From: Blepharisma stoltei
Lineage: Eukaryota > Ciliophora > Heterotrichea > Heterotrichida > Blepharismidae
NCBI GenBank assembly: GCA_914767885.1
Contig: CAJZBQ010000011.1
Coordinates: 1,488,001-1,552,000 of the forward strand
Length of the DNA stretch: 64,000 nt
Direction of reading: 5' to 3'
This document shows positions 41,674 to 53,165 of the stretch, in pieces. Positions within the stretch are counted from its first letter, which is position 1; every line of letters starts with the position of its first letter. The notes under the pieces were generated by a model that had not been told where the DNA came from, did no database searches, and worked only from the letters and a program-made list of their open reading frames with translations. The position numbers and the translations under genes were made by a program.

Positions 41674-44600
41674 TTAATCATCATCAATTTCTGACCCAGA
41701 CTCATTTTCCTGTATCTTTTTCGCTTTCCTTAATCTATTAATAATAAAATGGTGGCGACGAAATATCCTCTTGATGAAGACGCGTCACTTTGGGCGCCAA
41801 ATTGTTTTTTAGCCTAAACCAAAGCTCAGGCCCTTTAATTTTAATCCTTAGCTTGCCGAGAGCGGCAGTATAGTGTAGGTCTTGGAAGCAGCTGGTGGCT
41901 ATTCCAGAGTATTAATCATCCAGATGGCTTTCTGGCAACGGATTTTCCAGAAGGCGATGCTTCTTTTTTCCTGGGTGTTAAAGACGTCCGACAGGAGGCA
42001 TCGGCTGACCTTTGCCTTATAGCACCCATAAAGCCTGAAGAGAAAGAGGAGTTTTTCTAACCTTTGAAACTCAGGGATATCGATGCAAATCCTAGGGCCC
42101 AGGAGAAGACCACTGTCGAGTTCTCCTCCCAAGCAAACTCTGGTGGTCGAAAGCGTGGGAGGTATCAAATCTTTTAGACTTTAAGCCAATTAATCTTATC
42201 TTAATCCATTACTTACAAGTATTTTCTCCAAAATCAAATCCAGCTTACTATAAATCGGTATATCCTCATTGCACACCAAATCTGACAGCCTCCCCAAAAA
42301 ATCAAGAAACTCCACAAACTGCATTTTATAGTGAGCCCCATCCGAGTCCATTTCATTTAATATGCTCATTTTGGAAAATGCATAAACCTTTATAAGCTCA
42401 TCATCATTAATTATGATTTTTGCTTTGTCCACAAGTGCTCTGATTGATTTAAATGACAGCCATCTTCCAAGCCTTTCTCGATATTTCGTGAAAATGTTCT
42501 GGAGATTTGATAAATTGGCCTCAAGGATGTCGTTAACTTCAAGGTTGTAGAGCTTTTCTTTTCTGAATTTGGCAGCTTTAGCAGTCATTGCGTATTTAAA
42601 TATATGGTCGTTTAGTAATTTCTCAGTCATTTGAGCAGGTGTTAAAGGAAGATCTTGGTATAAAATTATTTATAATTAAGTATTGGTATAAATATACTGG
42701 AATTTATTTTTTATAAAAATTAGAAAATAAATAATAATAAAATAATACATAATTAGTCCTGCCAAATTTATTTGCAGAGAGCCAATCTTACTATAATTTC
42801 ATAAAACTCGTATCTACATAGCTCTTTATCAGGATTATCATCCAATTTTTCTTCAAGCTCTACATTTACAGCTATAAAAATTCTATCAACGGCCGCTTTA
42901 TTTAAAAACTTTTTATCATGCATATCACATTGATCACAAAAATCGCTGAAATCAAGCCAGCCAATACTAGGATAGTTACTACTTGCTGATAAATATAAAA
43001 AGATCTCTTTAATTTCTCCAAAATTTGCTAGTAGAACGCTATAAACATCGTCTAACTGTTTAGTGTCTCTAATAACCCTTGGGAGTTTATAATATTTGCT
43101 ATCATAATCAAACATAATTTTCCTGGTTTGGTCAGTATCGTCTATATAATTCCTAAAAACAGATTTATTTTTATCAAAAACCCTCCCTACTTGTATATTT
43201 TCTGCTTCACTAACAGAAAGCTCATATGACCTTAAAGGTATATTAATTTCGTTTACACTGGCTCCTTCCCATGTTCTTTTAGATAGTTCTTTAGTAACAC
43301 ACACATCATTCCCATCTAAAATAAACCACAAATAATGCTTCCCAGGTGGCAAAAGTAACGAAATTTCATACTTTCCTAGGGTTTCGTCTACAAGTTCTAG
43401 TGGGATTTCTTTTCAGTCGTTAAATGAAGCTTTTAAACAGATTTTGCAGATTTCTCTGATTTTTTTCCAATTGAAGTTATTAATATTTTCAACGTTTTTA
43501 ACCTTTTCTAACTCCCCCCCCCCCCTCCGTGAGCGAACAAAACCATTAGAAAAATCACCATTTTTTGACCAAAAACCACCCTCCGTGAGCGAACAAAAAT
43601 TTTTTTAATAGAAAAAATTTTAATGGAAAAAAATTTTGATATATAAGTGATAATTAGTATAATGAAATCTAGAGCTAATTCTGTTTAATTTTAAACAAAT
43701 TGCGTTTTTAAAACATAAATTTTGCAAATTAAATTAATATTTGCTTCCCAATTTTTGCAAATTAGGATTTTTTTTAAATTTCGAAAAAAATATTTTTTAT
43801 AAAAATTTTATATATAAATTTTTTTTAAAAAAAAAAATTAACCCCCCTCCGTGAGTGAACAAAATTTTTTTTGTTCGCTCACGGAGGGGGGGGGGGAGTA
43901 AGCTGATTTTTAGGTCGTAAATGACCCATCTTTCACATATCCAGCAATGTGGAGACAAAATCCATTGGCTTGAGCCTTTAACTTCTCTTTTCCCCAGCAT
44001 TCTGGAAAATATTAACTCATTGGAGTGTCCGAATAGTCTTTTATCTGCATCTTTGGTAGGACTTTCTATGTTTAGCAAATTATCTTTGTGTGTAATTAAT
44101 GATCTCCCCATTCTATCTCTCAGTCTAAGATTGATTTTTGTGCTTTGATCTACAGTATAATCATTTCTTTTTAAAAATTTCATAGGATGTGGAACTGATA
44201 AAGCTGAATTTGCTTTCATCCCTACAGTTTCTTGTGCCCCTAAATGAAGTATCATTGAATTCAGCATTTTTCTCGAAATTTTATTACCAGTAAGATGCAG
44301 TCCAATCAGGGTGTTAGACTGTTTTAAGCCGTTAATAATAATTCCTGCATCAGTGTCTGTGATTTTTGTGTGAGAAATATTAAGATGTAATAAACCAGGA
44401 TGCCTGCTAAAAATCTGGCTAATATAAATGCTTAATTCAGAGTCTGGGGAGCTTAAATTGTTTCATGAATAATCTAAAAATTTTAAGCTTCTATTTTTTC
44501 TTAAATAAGCTAAAAATTTTTTAGTGCTTTCAGAAGATATTTGGTTTCATGATAAATCTAGCTCTGTCAAAATATTTTTTCTTAAAACTCTGCAGACTTG

Positions 44601-45677
44601 GTCCATTGCTAAATTATTGAGCCCTAAATCTGAAATATATAGTTTTCTCAAGGTTCTTGAGAGTGGTAAAGCTTTGAGCGCTTCTACAACATTCATTGGT
44701 GTAAATCTACACGCATTTAAATTTATTTCTGTAATTTGAGCTGAAGCTATCATTTTATTTAATTCTTTCGCAAAATTCGAGCCTATTTCGTTTCTGGTAT
44801 AGTAAAGAGATTGGATATTGGTATTTGTAGATATGCCTTTAAGCAGATTTGCACCTCCTTGATCAGAAATCCCGCATTCATCCAAATGGATTTGCATTAA
44901 ATTTTTCATTGTTTTTATAGAGTCACTTATAGCTCTGCAGAGCTGGTCATTCATTTTATAGCGATTTAATATTAAAGAATGCTCTTTAGCATGTGCGAGC
45001 ACTGGAAGTGGAGGGATTTGCTCTTCAGTGCATTTTTTACTGAAAACTGATAAAGAGGAGTCTTCATCATATTCATTTTTAGATCGGCCATATTTCCGAT
45101 ATGCATCATAAGCATTTTCTTTGCTTTGAATTTCACTATACAAGCTTTCTATTAATGGAGTTTTAGTGTTTTGTAATTCTTTTCGGAGATCTTCTATTAA
45201 TCCTTCATTTTTTTCAGTATCCTGAGTAAATTCATTAGTAGATCTCATTAAATTTTCAATTGATTTTTTCTTTTCAATTTTTTCTTTTACTTTCCTCAAT
45301 ATTTTTCCTTGGATTTTTAAAGGTGAAATAGGCGGATTTTTTAATGTTGGGGTAACTGAAATGTGCCTAAGCGAAATATCAGAAAAATTAGTGGGAGAAG
45401 GATTGCTGTATAATGAATTATCCTTGTGAGGGGATTTTCGGATACTTTCCAATCTGTCTTCAATTTCAGTTAGAAAAAAATCAATTTTCCTTTGTAAAGA
45501 AATAGCGTCCTTTTTACCACTTTGTCAGGACTCGTCGTTTTGAGTGATAAATGAAGGCTGAATGCCTGGAGACTTGATTTCTGGTAAGTGAATGTTATCT
45601 TTCGTTTCCAAAATTGGAGAAATAATATGGGTATGCTCGTTTCTTAAATAAAGAGGACTATTTCTCTCAGTTGCCAT
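41674..45677 (-). CDS. LRR - CBM48/AMPK-type - EF-hand-like protein, about 1,010 aa
   Basis: Start ATG at 45677; four blocks join to 1,011 codons ending SGSEIDDD. Order: disordered, partly coiled N-terminus (1-150); ribonuclease-inhibitor-type leucine-rich repeats (about 160-400: LMQIHLDECGISDQGGANLL, LRKLYISDLGLNNLAMDQV, ILTELDLS-W-NQIS, LLHLNISHTKITDTDAG); then a glycogen-binding/E-set domain like the AMPK beta subunit (KASFND-W-KEIPLEL...LPPGKHYLWFILDG), in which Trp from TGA occupies the conserved position. The C-terminal half is helical and EF-hand-like (YPSIGWLDFSDFCDQCDMHDK, YEFYEIIVRLALCKYQDLPLTPAQM). I do not recall a named protein with this order. Two IESs and one retroposon-like insert interrupt it; one IES is a complete MITE. 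Confidence 0.75.
41731..42201 (-). mobile_element. retroposon-like insert, 471 bp, in the LRR gene
   Basis: GATTAAG flanks both sides (GGATTAAGATAAG, AGATTAAGGAAAG on the minus strand). The element is GC-rich and its 3' end reads GTCGCCACCATTTTATTATT on the minus strand, a variant of the RepB/RepC end. Removal joins LVSNGL to RKAKKIQENES. Confidence 0.8.
42659..42768. other. IES, 110 bp, in the LRR gene
   Basis: TA at 42659 and 42769. Removal joins VRLALCK to YQDLPLTPAQMTEK. Confidence 0.8.
43509..43898 (+). mobile_element. family-1 MITE acting as a clean IES, 390 bp, in the LRR gene
   Basis: TA at 43509 and 43899. Full-length copy with all four motif copies. Removal joins VIYDLKISL to EKVKNVENINNF. 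The cleanest MITE-equals-IES example in the window. Confidence 0.92.
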
Positions 45678-46214
45678 AAATTATTAATTAATTTTTCACA
45701 ATTAAAAATGGAGCTCATGAATTAGGGTCCTTGTTCCCTAAGGTCATCCTAGTGAGGGAAGTTCAAACTTTCTGAAGGATATTGGCGCTGGAACTGCTTC
45801 GGCAGTTCTGCTCGTGCTTGAAAACACATTAAAGGAAAGAAGAGAGACACATCTGGGTCATAGGCTACTGCAACGGTTCGACGGTTAGGCCAATTCCACC
45901 TACCGTTGTTCAGAGCTGTTAGCCAGTGATGGAATTCAGGGAGGATGGGCTTGTATTGCTAGATCCTAAGCTAAGTTGGGGTCGGCAAAGTGTTATCGTA
46001 ATCTTAAATCTTAAATCTTAAATCTTAAATCTTAAATTAATTTTTAGAGTGATTTTGCTTTCCGAGGTATCTATTGGCAATGACAAATAATATTGAAAGA
46101 ATTTTATTGTAAATAAAGGTGCTATATATTTTCAGTTTATACTGAAGCATAGGCTAGAGATTTTAATAAAATTTAATTTAATTAATTAATTTCATATATA
46201 AGCAAAAGAAGATC
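45678..46214. other. divergent intergenic region with a GC-rich repeat and a 7-bp microsatellite
   Basis: About 45710-46000 is GC-richer and retroposon-like. It ends in about five copies of AATCTTA at 45998-46037. Confidence 0.6.
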
Positions 46215-47772
46215 ATGGAAAAAACCTTACTCCCCCCCCCCCTCCGTGAGCGAACAAAAAAAATTTTGTTCGCTAACGGAGGGGGGTTAATTTTTTTTTT
46301 TAAAAAAAAATTTATATATAAATTTTATAAAAAATATTTTTTTCGAAATTTAAAAAAAATCCTAATTTGCAAAAATTGGGAAGCAAATATTAATTTAATT
46401 TGCAAAAATTGGGAAGCAAATATTAATTTAATTTGCAAAATTTATGTTTTAAAACGCAATTTGTTTAAAATTAAACAGAATTAGCTCTAGATTTCATTAT
46501 ACTAATTATCACTTATATATCAAAATTTTTTTCCATTAAAATTTTTTCTATTAAAAAAATTTTTGTTCACTCACGGAGGGTGGGTTTTTGGTCAAAAAAA
46601 TGGCGATTTTTCTAATGGTTTTGTTCGCTCACGGAGGGGGGGGGCGAGTTAGCAAATTACACAAAAAAGCTTGCAAGAGTCCTAATTATCGGAGGGGCAA
46701 GTTTTCTATCAGTTTATGGAGGATTTGCTTATATAGCCTACCAAAATAGAAAAGAGTACTCAGATCTTCTTCAATCTCTTCAAGAAAATCCTCCTCCAAA
46801 GTCTCAAGCTCCAGACCTTGATATAGGTGACATATTCTATTTTGATCATGATTGCATCAAAAGTTTTTCGGTAAGAGACATGAGAAAATGCGCCGTCCAT
46901 AAAATGTACCACAGATCTGTATCGTCTGAAGAAGAATCTGCAAGGTACAGACAAGGAAAATGGCTGAATTCAGCAATAGTCATAAAATCAAAAGACGAAA
47001 CCAAAATTTTTCATAGCTATTATGGAAAACTATACCAAAATAATTATAATGAATTTGTGAATCTTCCTTAAATCTCAAAATTTTGCAATTATGGCATGTG
47101 GTCTGGGCTAACTGGGCTTCCCCTCGACCCATAGACAAGAAGACCGGCGGCGCAACACCAATTGAGCACTTCTGAAGAGCATTATGCTGCCTATAAATGG
47201 CAGAGGTCGTTCCAAAAAGAGGTATCGGACGCTTCCCCTACCTGAGCACTATCAGGGGTTAAGAGAATACTTTACTGAAGAATTTCGGTCCAAGCAGGTT
47301 TGGGTGAGTCTCCCGAAAGATGTCGACGTCACCATTTTGGTGACGTCGACAGAAAAGGGCGTTAAGTGGCTTTAGTGATTAGCACCACACAAGTATGAAG
47401 CCAAACTGGATCATGAGCTGAAATAAACCCTTTTTTAACCCTCTCTAACTTAATCTCTCTCCTTACATCTCACAAATCAGTATGAGAAAATTGGAGACTG
47501 GTATTCCAGAGCTAGAAGCTAATAGTCACGATTTTATTGAAGAATTCAAAGATTTAATAGATATTGTAAATAATTCGTGGCCAAATCATTCTGCGGATAT
47601 TTTTAGAGATACAATTGATCTAATTTTGAACTTTTGAATGAAAGTTGGGATCGCAGACACAGCAAAAATTTATTTATCATTAAAGCAAGGTATAGGAGAC
47701 ATGGATCTTGAAAATCCAACTTTACTTAATAGCACTATTGCTAAATATTCTAAGCCAATCTCAATTAAGTAA
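46215..47772 (+). CDS. small membrane-anchored protein of unknown function, 246 aa
   Basis: Blocks 46215-46227, 46650-47068 and 47464-47772 join in frame. The start ATG lies only 13 bp before a MITE. An N-terminal hydrophobic segment (VLIIGGASFLSVYGGFAYIA) follows a basic stretch, so the protein is probably a type II or signal-anchored protein. Then comes DIGDIFYFDHDC and LNSAIVIKSKDETKIFHSYYGK, which recalls NlpC/P60-like or permuted papain-like hydrolases only loosely. TGA reads as Trp in LNF-W-MKVG. Ends SKPISIK with TAA. Confidence 0.65.
46228..46649 (-). mobile_element. family-1 MITE as IES, 422 bp, with internal duplication
   Basis: TA at 46228 and 46650. Standard ends; longer than its relatives because AATTGGGAAGCAAATATTAA plus flanks (about 33 bp) is duplicated near 46372-46437. 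Removal gives MEKTL-ANYTKKLARV. Confidence 0.9.
47069..47463. mobile_element. retroposon-like insert, 395 bp, with 13-bp target repeat
   Basis: TCCTTAAATCTCA and TCCTTACATCTCA flank the insert. The region near 47320-47345 (GACGTCACCATTTTGGTGAC) matches the RepB 5' part near 33940 in reverse. Removal joins NEFVNLP to YISQISMRKLETG. Confidence 0.8.
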
Positions 47773-47905
47773 ATTTCGTTAAAGCTTTTATATATATGAA
47801 CTTATAAATGATTTAAATAATCAATAATTAATTAAGGAAATTTAATTTAATTTAAAATATTATATATACCATCGCTTATTAAATTAAGATAATCTGTTAA
47901 GGTGC

Positions 47906-48280
47906 TAAACCCCCCCCCCCCTCCGTGAGCGAACAAAACCATTAGAAAAATCGCCATTTTTTGACCAAAAACCACCCTCCGTGAGTGAACAAAAATTTTT
48001 TTAATAGAAAAAATTTTGATATATAAGTGATAATTAGTATAATGAAATCTAGAGCTAATTCTGTTTAATTTTAAACAAATTGCGTTTTAAAACATAAATT
48101 TTGCAAATTTAAATTAATATTTGCTTCCCCAATTTTTGCAAATTAGGATTTTTTTAAATTTCGAAAAAAATATTTTTTTATAAATTTTATATATAAATTT
48201 TTTTTAAAAAAAAAAAAAATTAACCCCCCTCCGTGAGCGAACAAAATTTTTTTGTTCGCTCACGGGGGGGGGGGGGGAGT
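47906..48280 (+). mobile_element. family-1 MITE, intergenic
   Basis: Full ends, CTAAACCCCCCC to GGGGGAGTAAG, in the spacer between the membrane-protein and E1 genes. Confidence 0.9.
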
Positions 48281-48515
48281 AAGCAAATATTAGCACACAA
48301 TTTTAGTAATTTTTGGTTTTTTAGAATTTTCATATAGTTTCTACAATTATTTTATATAGATATATAATAAATATACAAAAAATCAGGCCAATTATTAAAT
48401 AAAATATTTATTAGTTGACCTCTATTTATGAAGCTCTCAATGCTTAAAAATTAACTAAACCATTTATTCAGACGTATTAAATCTTAAGTTTAGCCTCACG
48501 CAAATTAATTAAAAT

Positions 48516-51500
48516 TTAATGGCTGAAAATGTATTTCAAAGGCGGGAGCTTCATATGAGTCCTATCTTCTGCTGAGACTGCATATAAGATAAGACAAACT
48601 GAAGTTTTTCCATCTGTTTTGTCTTCACTAATTTCTCTATATAGCTCATAAACTTCTTTCTTGAATATTTCATCTTTATTATTCTTAATTAGCTATTCTA
48701 ACCCGATCCTAAAATTTCAGCTTGAATAGGCTAAAGAAATAAGGTTAAAATTTTTTTAAAATATCAGAATACAAATTAAAAGAAACCTCTCCTTCATACC
48801 TGCCATATATTTATTAAACAGACATTTAGTACCACAACCAATCTGTATCGCCAAAATCTTGTATTTTTCTTTTAAGTTCTCAATTAATTCTTCTATCGTG
48901 CAAGGCCCATCCACTACAATTTCATCCCATTTAGTAAAGCCATCATTATATGCTTTCTTAGGAGCTGCCAAAGTTTCATCATAATCTACAGATTTAATCA
49001 TTATTGCAGGCTGAGGTTCGAGAAAAGAAAAATAAGAAATGGCCAAGTTCATAAAGCAATCCCTCATTTTCTCTATTTCAAGCCCAAGAGTATATTTAAT
49101 AAACTCAGCGACCACAATTCCAGCAATAACTGCAGTGGTTGTTGCGAGGGCTGGATTATTTTTCCAGCGATTACCTTGGTTTGGTGCCTTTCTATAGTAG
49201 AAATTCGGTAGTTATTTGCCCTCAAACTTGAAGCATTGTGGATAAAATCGATATGAAAATTGCTGTCATCATCTTTTTCAAAGGAAATTGGGGTCATAGG
49301 CTTGATATTTTCTAGTGAAAATCCTTTGAGCCAGCTTATTAGTTCTTCTTTTAATTTAATTTCAGCTTCTGATGCAGGCCGCTGCTCTTCATTATCATCT
49401 ATTTTAATTTTTCTTGGGATAAATTCCTTAACCTGGACTTTAGACGCAATTTCTTTTATGTAATTTCTGTCTCTATTCTGAGGGATATTAAGGTTAAAGG
49501 CTAGCAAATTTGCATAGGATTCTATAAAGTCTATATGATTTTCTTTTTCTGTGTCAAAAATACAAGGCTCAGGCAGCCTCCTGGTCCCTGTCCAAAGATC
49601 TTTACCATGCTTGTCTTTTGTGCCGGGCGGACATTGATGTAGTAAAGACCTTATTTCTTCATAAAAAAGCTCATTAAACTTATGTCTTGCTATTATAATA
49701 CAATCATCAAAGCTGCTTATCCCAGAAAGTTCTAAAAATTCTTTTAGCAGCTTTAACTGGGCCATCTGCATATCAAAATGCCCAATACTTCCCAATTTTT
49801 GTAAATAAGCCTCTGGGTTTTCTAAATATTTTATTCTTACTTACTTAATTATCTGGTGTTTAAGGTGTCTAGTGCCGCAGCCCAAAAGGGCCTATGGCAA
49901 AACTAGTGACGTAGGCGAGCCATCTTGGCACGGGTCAGCCCCGTCCAAGCCTTCTATCAACTCCTGCTTCACCGGCCTTGCTGCACGTCTCTCACCCGGC
50001 GCGTTGCCGTCGCCCTTGTCGCTCGACTCAGCTCCTGCGCGTGTTCCGCCTAAGGGTCATCCTCCCGTGGGGATGTGCTGAGAGGTAAAAGCCCGAAATC
50101 TTGAGAGGACTGAGGAGTGGTTCCTTTGGTTATCCCAAAGTTAAACCACTATTGCAGTCCAGAAGTTCTCGAGTGAAAACCTAACCCTATAAATAAAATT
50201 CCATGAGGGAGAGAAAATTAGCAAAGCTAATTTCTCTCGAACCGAATGCCATTTTATTTATCCTAAATATTTATTCAACTCATCAGGGCCAGAGGTAAAG
50301 AAATCTGACAATTTTTCTCTTGACCAATCAATACAATGAGAAATTTCATATGGATAATGCTTCAAAGTGCATGATTTAGCTTTCGTTTCTGTTGGCTGTG
50401 GGGTATCTTCATAGCTTTGGGTCAGATATGGAATGATTGCTTGGGAGTTTGCTTTTGTCCCTTCTGTTCCGCTTTCAAAAAGTGGCTTTTTGTAATAAAC
50501 ACATTTTCGGTCAATAAAAATTCGTGCACTGGCATTATCAACAGCCCCAAAAACTGCATTTAATTTCTCCCAAAACCTATCATTAAACAAGTTTTCTGTT
50601 TCTGGGCAAGCTCTGTTTTTCAAAGCAGTGACATTTATTTCTGGGTTCATGATTTTCGCTATCCTTGTAGCACATTCACTTTTGGATTGACCTACATTGG
50701 TAATATTGAATAAAAACTGCCTTGTCAGGTTTGAGATTTCTACATTATCGTCGTCAGTGACTGTAAGCTCTCCAGTCCCACAGCAAACTCCGGATAATGC
50801 AAAAAGCTTTAAAAATTCGCAGCCTAAAGCACCAGATCCGACCATAAATAAATTGGCTGATTTAAGCTTGTTTAGTCCTTCTTCTCCTATAATTGCTTGG
50901 AGATCGTGATATCTTGAGTCAGAAATACTTGCAGATGGCTGAATTAGCTCAAACCAGTCCATATGTAGCCACTGCTGGATTGGGGTAAATTTTCCTGTGA
51001 ATTTTATGACTTCTTGAGCTGCAATTCCGCCAAATATTGATGTGATTGGAGAAATTTGTAGCCTTGCGTATTTTGAGACGTTTTTAATGACAGATTCATC
51101 AATTGTTTCTAATGAAAAGTCTTCTGAGGCTTCATTAATTTCTCTTGCATAAGCCACACAAAGATTTGCGTGGTCCTCATTATGGATTTCAGGAAGAAAT
51201 CCGTGGATTTCTTGGAATTTTCTGATAGCAAGCATGGCTAAATGTAAATTGGCAGGTCTGTTTTCTTTTAAGTAATCAACATGCATAAAAGGCTTTAATC
51301 CTTCAGGATTTTTAATAGAAATTTCATAAGGCCGGAAATCATAATGGAAAGGTTTTCTTACTTCTTCAACTGTCCCATATTTTATATAATCAGGGTAATC
51401 TGTGGTATCTTCATCTATAGAAAAGCTGTGCGGGTCAATATAAGTGACCTTTCGTTCTCTGCCATCATTAAGAGGAGTCATTCCTTCGACTTCTTTGAAC

Positions 51501-52681
51501 TTTATATAGTCATAATTAAAATATGGCGTCTTCATCTAGGTATGGCCTCACGGCTCATATTTTAATTATATCCGGCAAGGGTTTTTCTAGCCTTGAAATG
51601 AACAGCAATGCTAGGCAACTAATTCTGAAGGTACGCAGAACCTAGCCCAAGTCCAACTTCGAAAACTGGTTTTTACCTCGAAGGAAAGGAGGGTTCAGAT
51701 TTGGAAAGGGCAAGCCCAGCAGAGTCTACAGGTAATACCTAGACCAATCGGGCAACTACCTAGCGTGATACTGGGCGTTACGTCCCAGGATCTGGACTTC
51801 CCTTTTGCCGATAGGCTACCATAAATTCCATTTTTTGGAATTTCGGAATGCCAACTTCATCTGCTACAGCCTCAGGAGGCCATACAAACCCGTAGTCTGC
51901 CCACTCAACACTGAAGCCTTCTACAAGAGGCAAGGAGGAGGCCTCAGTACTCTCGCTTTATGCGAGAGGGAGGTCGCAAAGCGGATGAATCCCACAAGGG
52001 ATCCTCGGTGATTGCGTTAAAATTAAGGGCACGAACCTGTCTTTTTAAGTTAAGTTAAGTTAAGTTGAACTTTATGTAGTCTCCGTCCTGAAACCAATGC
52101 TTGTCCTCATCATTTAGCTTCACAACTCCAGGATTGCTTCTGCTTATATTTCCAACCAAGTACGTTCTTAAGGCTGATCCATTTTTGTCAGAAATTTCAA
52201 AATTATCCCCAAAATCTACAAAAACGTGCCCAGCTGTCCCCCATGTTTCGACAGACACAAATCCAACCTGTGGGCTTAAGTCTCGGCAAATGGAGTTAAC
52301 CCTTATAAGTGTGGCACTATCACTTTCAGTGAGAAGGACTAAAGAGTGTTGAGAAATGACTTCTCGAGTAATTTCTCCTCTGTGGATATTTACTGAGACA
52401 TTTGGGTTGAGCGCTTGAAGCTTGGAGATGACTGATTCAGCTCGATTTTGGCTGACATGGGATTCATTTATGAAAAAATTGGTCCCTAAATCGGAGAGAG
52501 AAATTATAGCATCATCATGCAAAGTGACTGTATGGAGGCCAGCTAATATTAAGTTTTTAGCGACTTCAAGACCAACCCCACGGAGTCCAGAAACTAAAAC
52601 GCGTAAGGTGAAAAGCTTTTTTTGAGTAGCCATACCGATGGCAGCAATAGAGCGTGAATAGAGATTATCTTGATTTGACAT
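48516..52681 (-). CDS. UBA1-like: ubiquitin-activating enzyme E1 (UBA1-like), about 1,022 aa
   Basis: Start ATG 52681, stop TAA ending at 48516. Order: N-terminal inactive adenylation half (LYSRSIAAIGMATQKKLFTLRVLVSGLRGVG); second adenylation domain with the nucleotide motif MVGSGALGCEFLK and TVTDDDNVEISNLTRQFLF; catalytic Cys region (KAKSCTLKHYPYEISHCIDW, Cys in place of family CTLKNFP); then KVIAGKII, PALATTTAVIAG and a C-terminal ubiquitin-fold-like domain ending KYIFSH. E1s adenylate a ubiquitin-like protein's C-terminal Gly and pass it to E2s. Two retroposon-like inserts and an 87-bp IES interrupt the gene. One base is missing at about 49162-49166 (AGKII / PALATTT), which is needed for the length to be divisible by three. 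UBA6-like is an alternative. Confidence 0.88.
48690..48776. other. IES, 87 bp, in the E1 gene
   Basis: TA at 48690 and 48777. Removal joins MKERFLL to IKNNKDEIFKKEVYEL. Confidence 0.8.
49827..50267 (+). mobile_element. RepB retroposon-like element, 441-bp period, in the E1 gene
   Basis: CTAAATATTTTATTC and CTAAATATTTATTC flank it. It is GC-rich, begins near TTTAAGGTGTCTAGTGCC, and ends with AAAATTAGCAAAGCTAATTT then GAATGCCATTTTATTTAT. Removal joins PDELNKYL to ENPEAYLQKLG. Confidence 0.9.
51512..52081 (-). mobile_element. RepC retroposon-like element, 570-bp period, in the E1 gene
   Basis: 17-bp target repeats TTGAACTTTATATAGTC (51495-51511) and TTGAACTTTATGTAGTC (52065-52081). The 3' end on the minus strand is GACGCCATATTTTAATTAT, as in the transporter copy. 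The other end carries a TTAAG microsatellite. Removal joins QDGDYIKF to KEVEGMTPLNDG. Confidence 0.9.
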
Positions 52682-53165
52682 TTATTAATAAATTGTAGAA
52701 TCACTTAAATATGAATAAAAAGTTTGAAAAAATGCAGAGTACTTAAGCTATGTAATGAAAGTCAGCTTGTGAGAAGTTTGCATAAAGGAAATAAGATAAG
52801 TAGAGACTCTGAAATCTCTTCTGTCATAATTTAGAAATGATCTTGGCTAATGCTTAGTTGGATTAATATCAAGATGAAAGCTCCATACGATTAGGCCTAA
52901 AGAATAGTATTAAATTATGATTTAAGCAATTAAGCAAAAGAAATTTGATTTTTGACATTGGCTCCACATGCTTAAAACTTCTCACGTGTGGAGTCGGCTC
53001 ATAATTTCATGAAACGCAAACTGGTCAGCAAGCGGGGAAGTAGCTTTAATTTCTTTTCAATAAATGCTTAATTATATTTACCGAAAACTCTATTATAATT
53101 TCTGAAGGACTGCTTAAGTCCTTGACATGCCTTAATTCATAAATTTATTTTATTTATTTTTCCTT
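52682..53165. other. intergenic region
   Basis: Upstream of the E1 gene. AT-rich with a short GC-richer stretch at 52960-53045; nothing recognised. Confidence 0.5.

Noticed and set aside
43797-44267. A 156-codon protein ending PPLRERTKKILF...
   Set aside because: The tail is translated MITE sequence; the same tail appears in several frames at other MITE copies.
49872-50081. GC-rich ORF MPQPKRAYGKTSD...
   Set aside because: Lies in RepB and is not shared with the copy at 14675.
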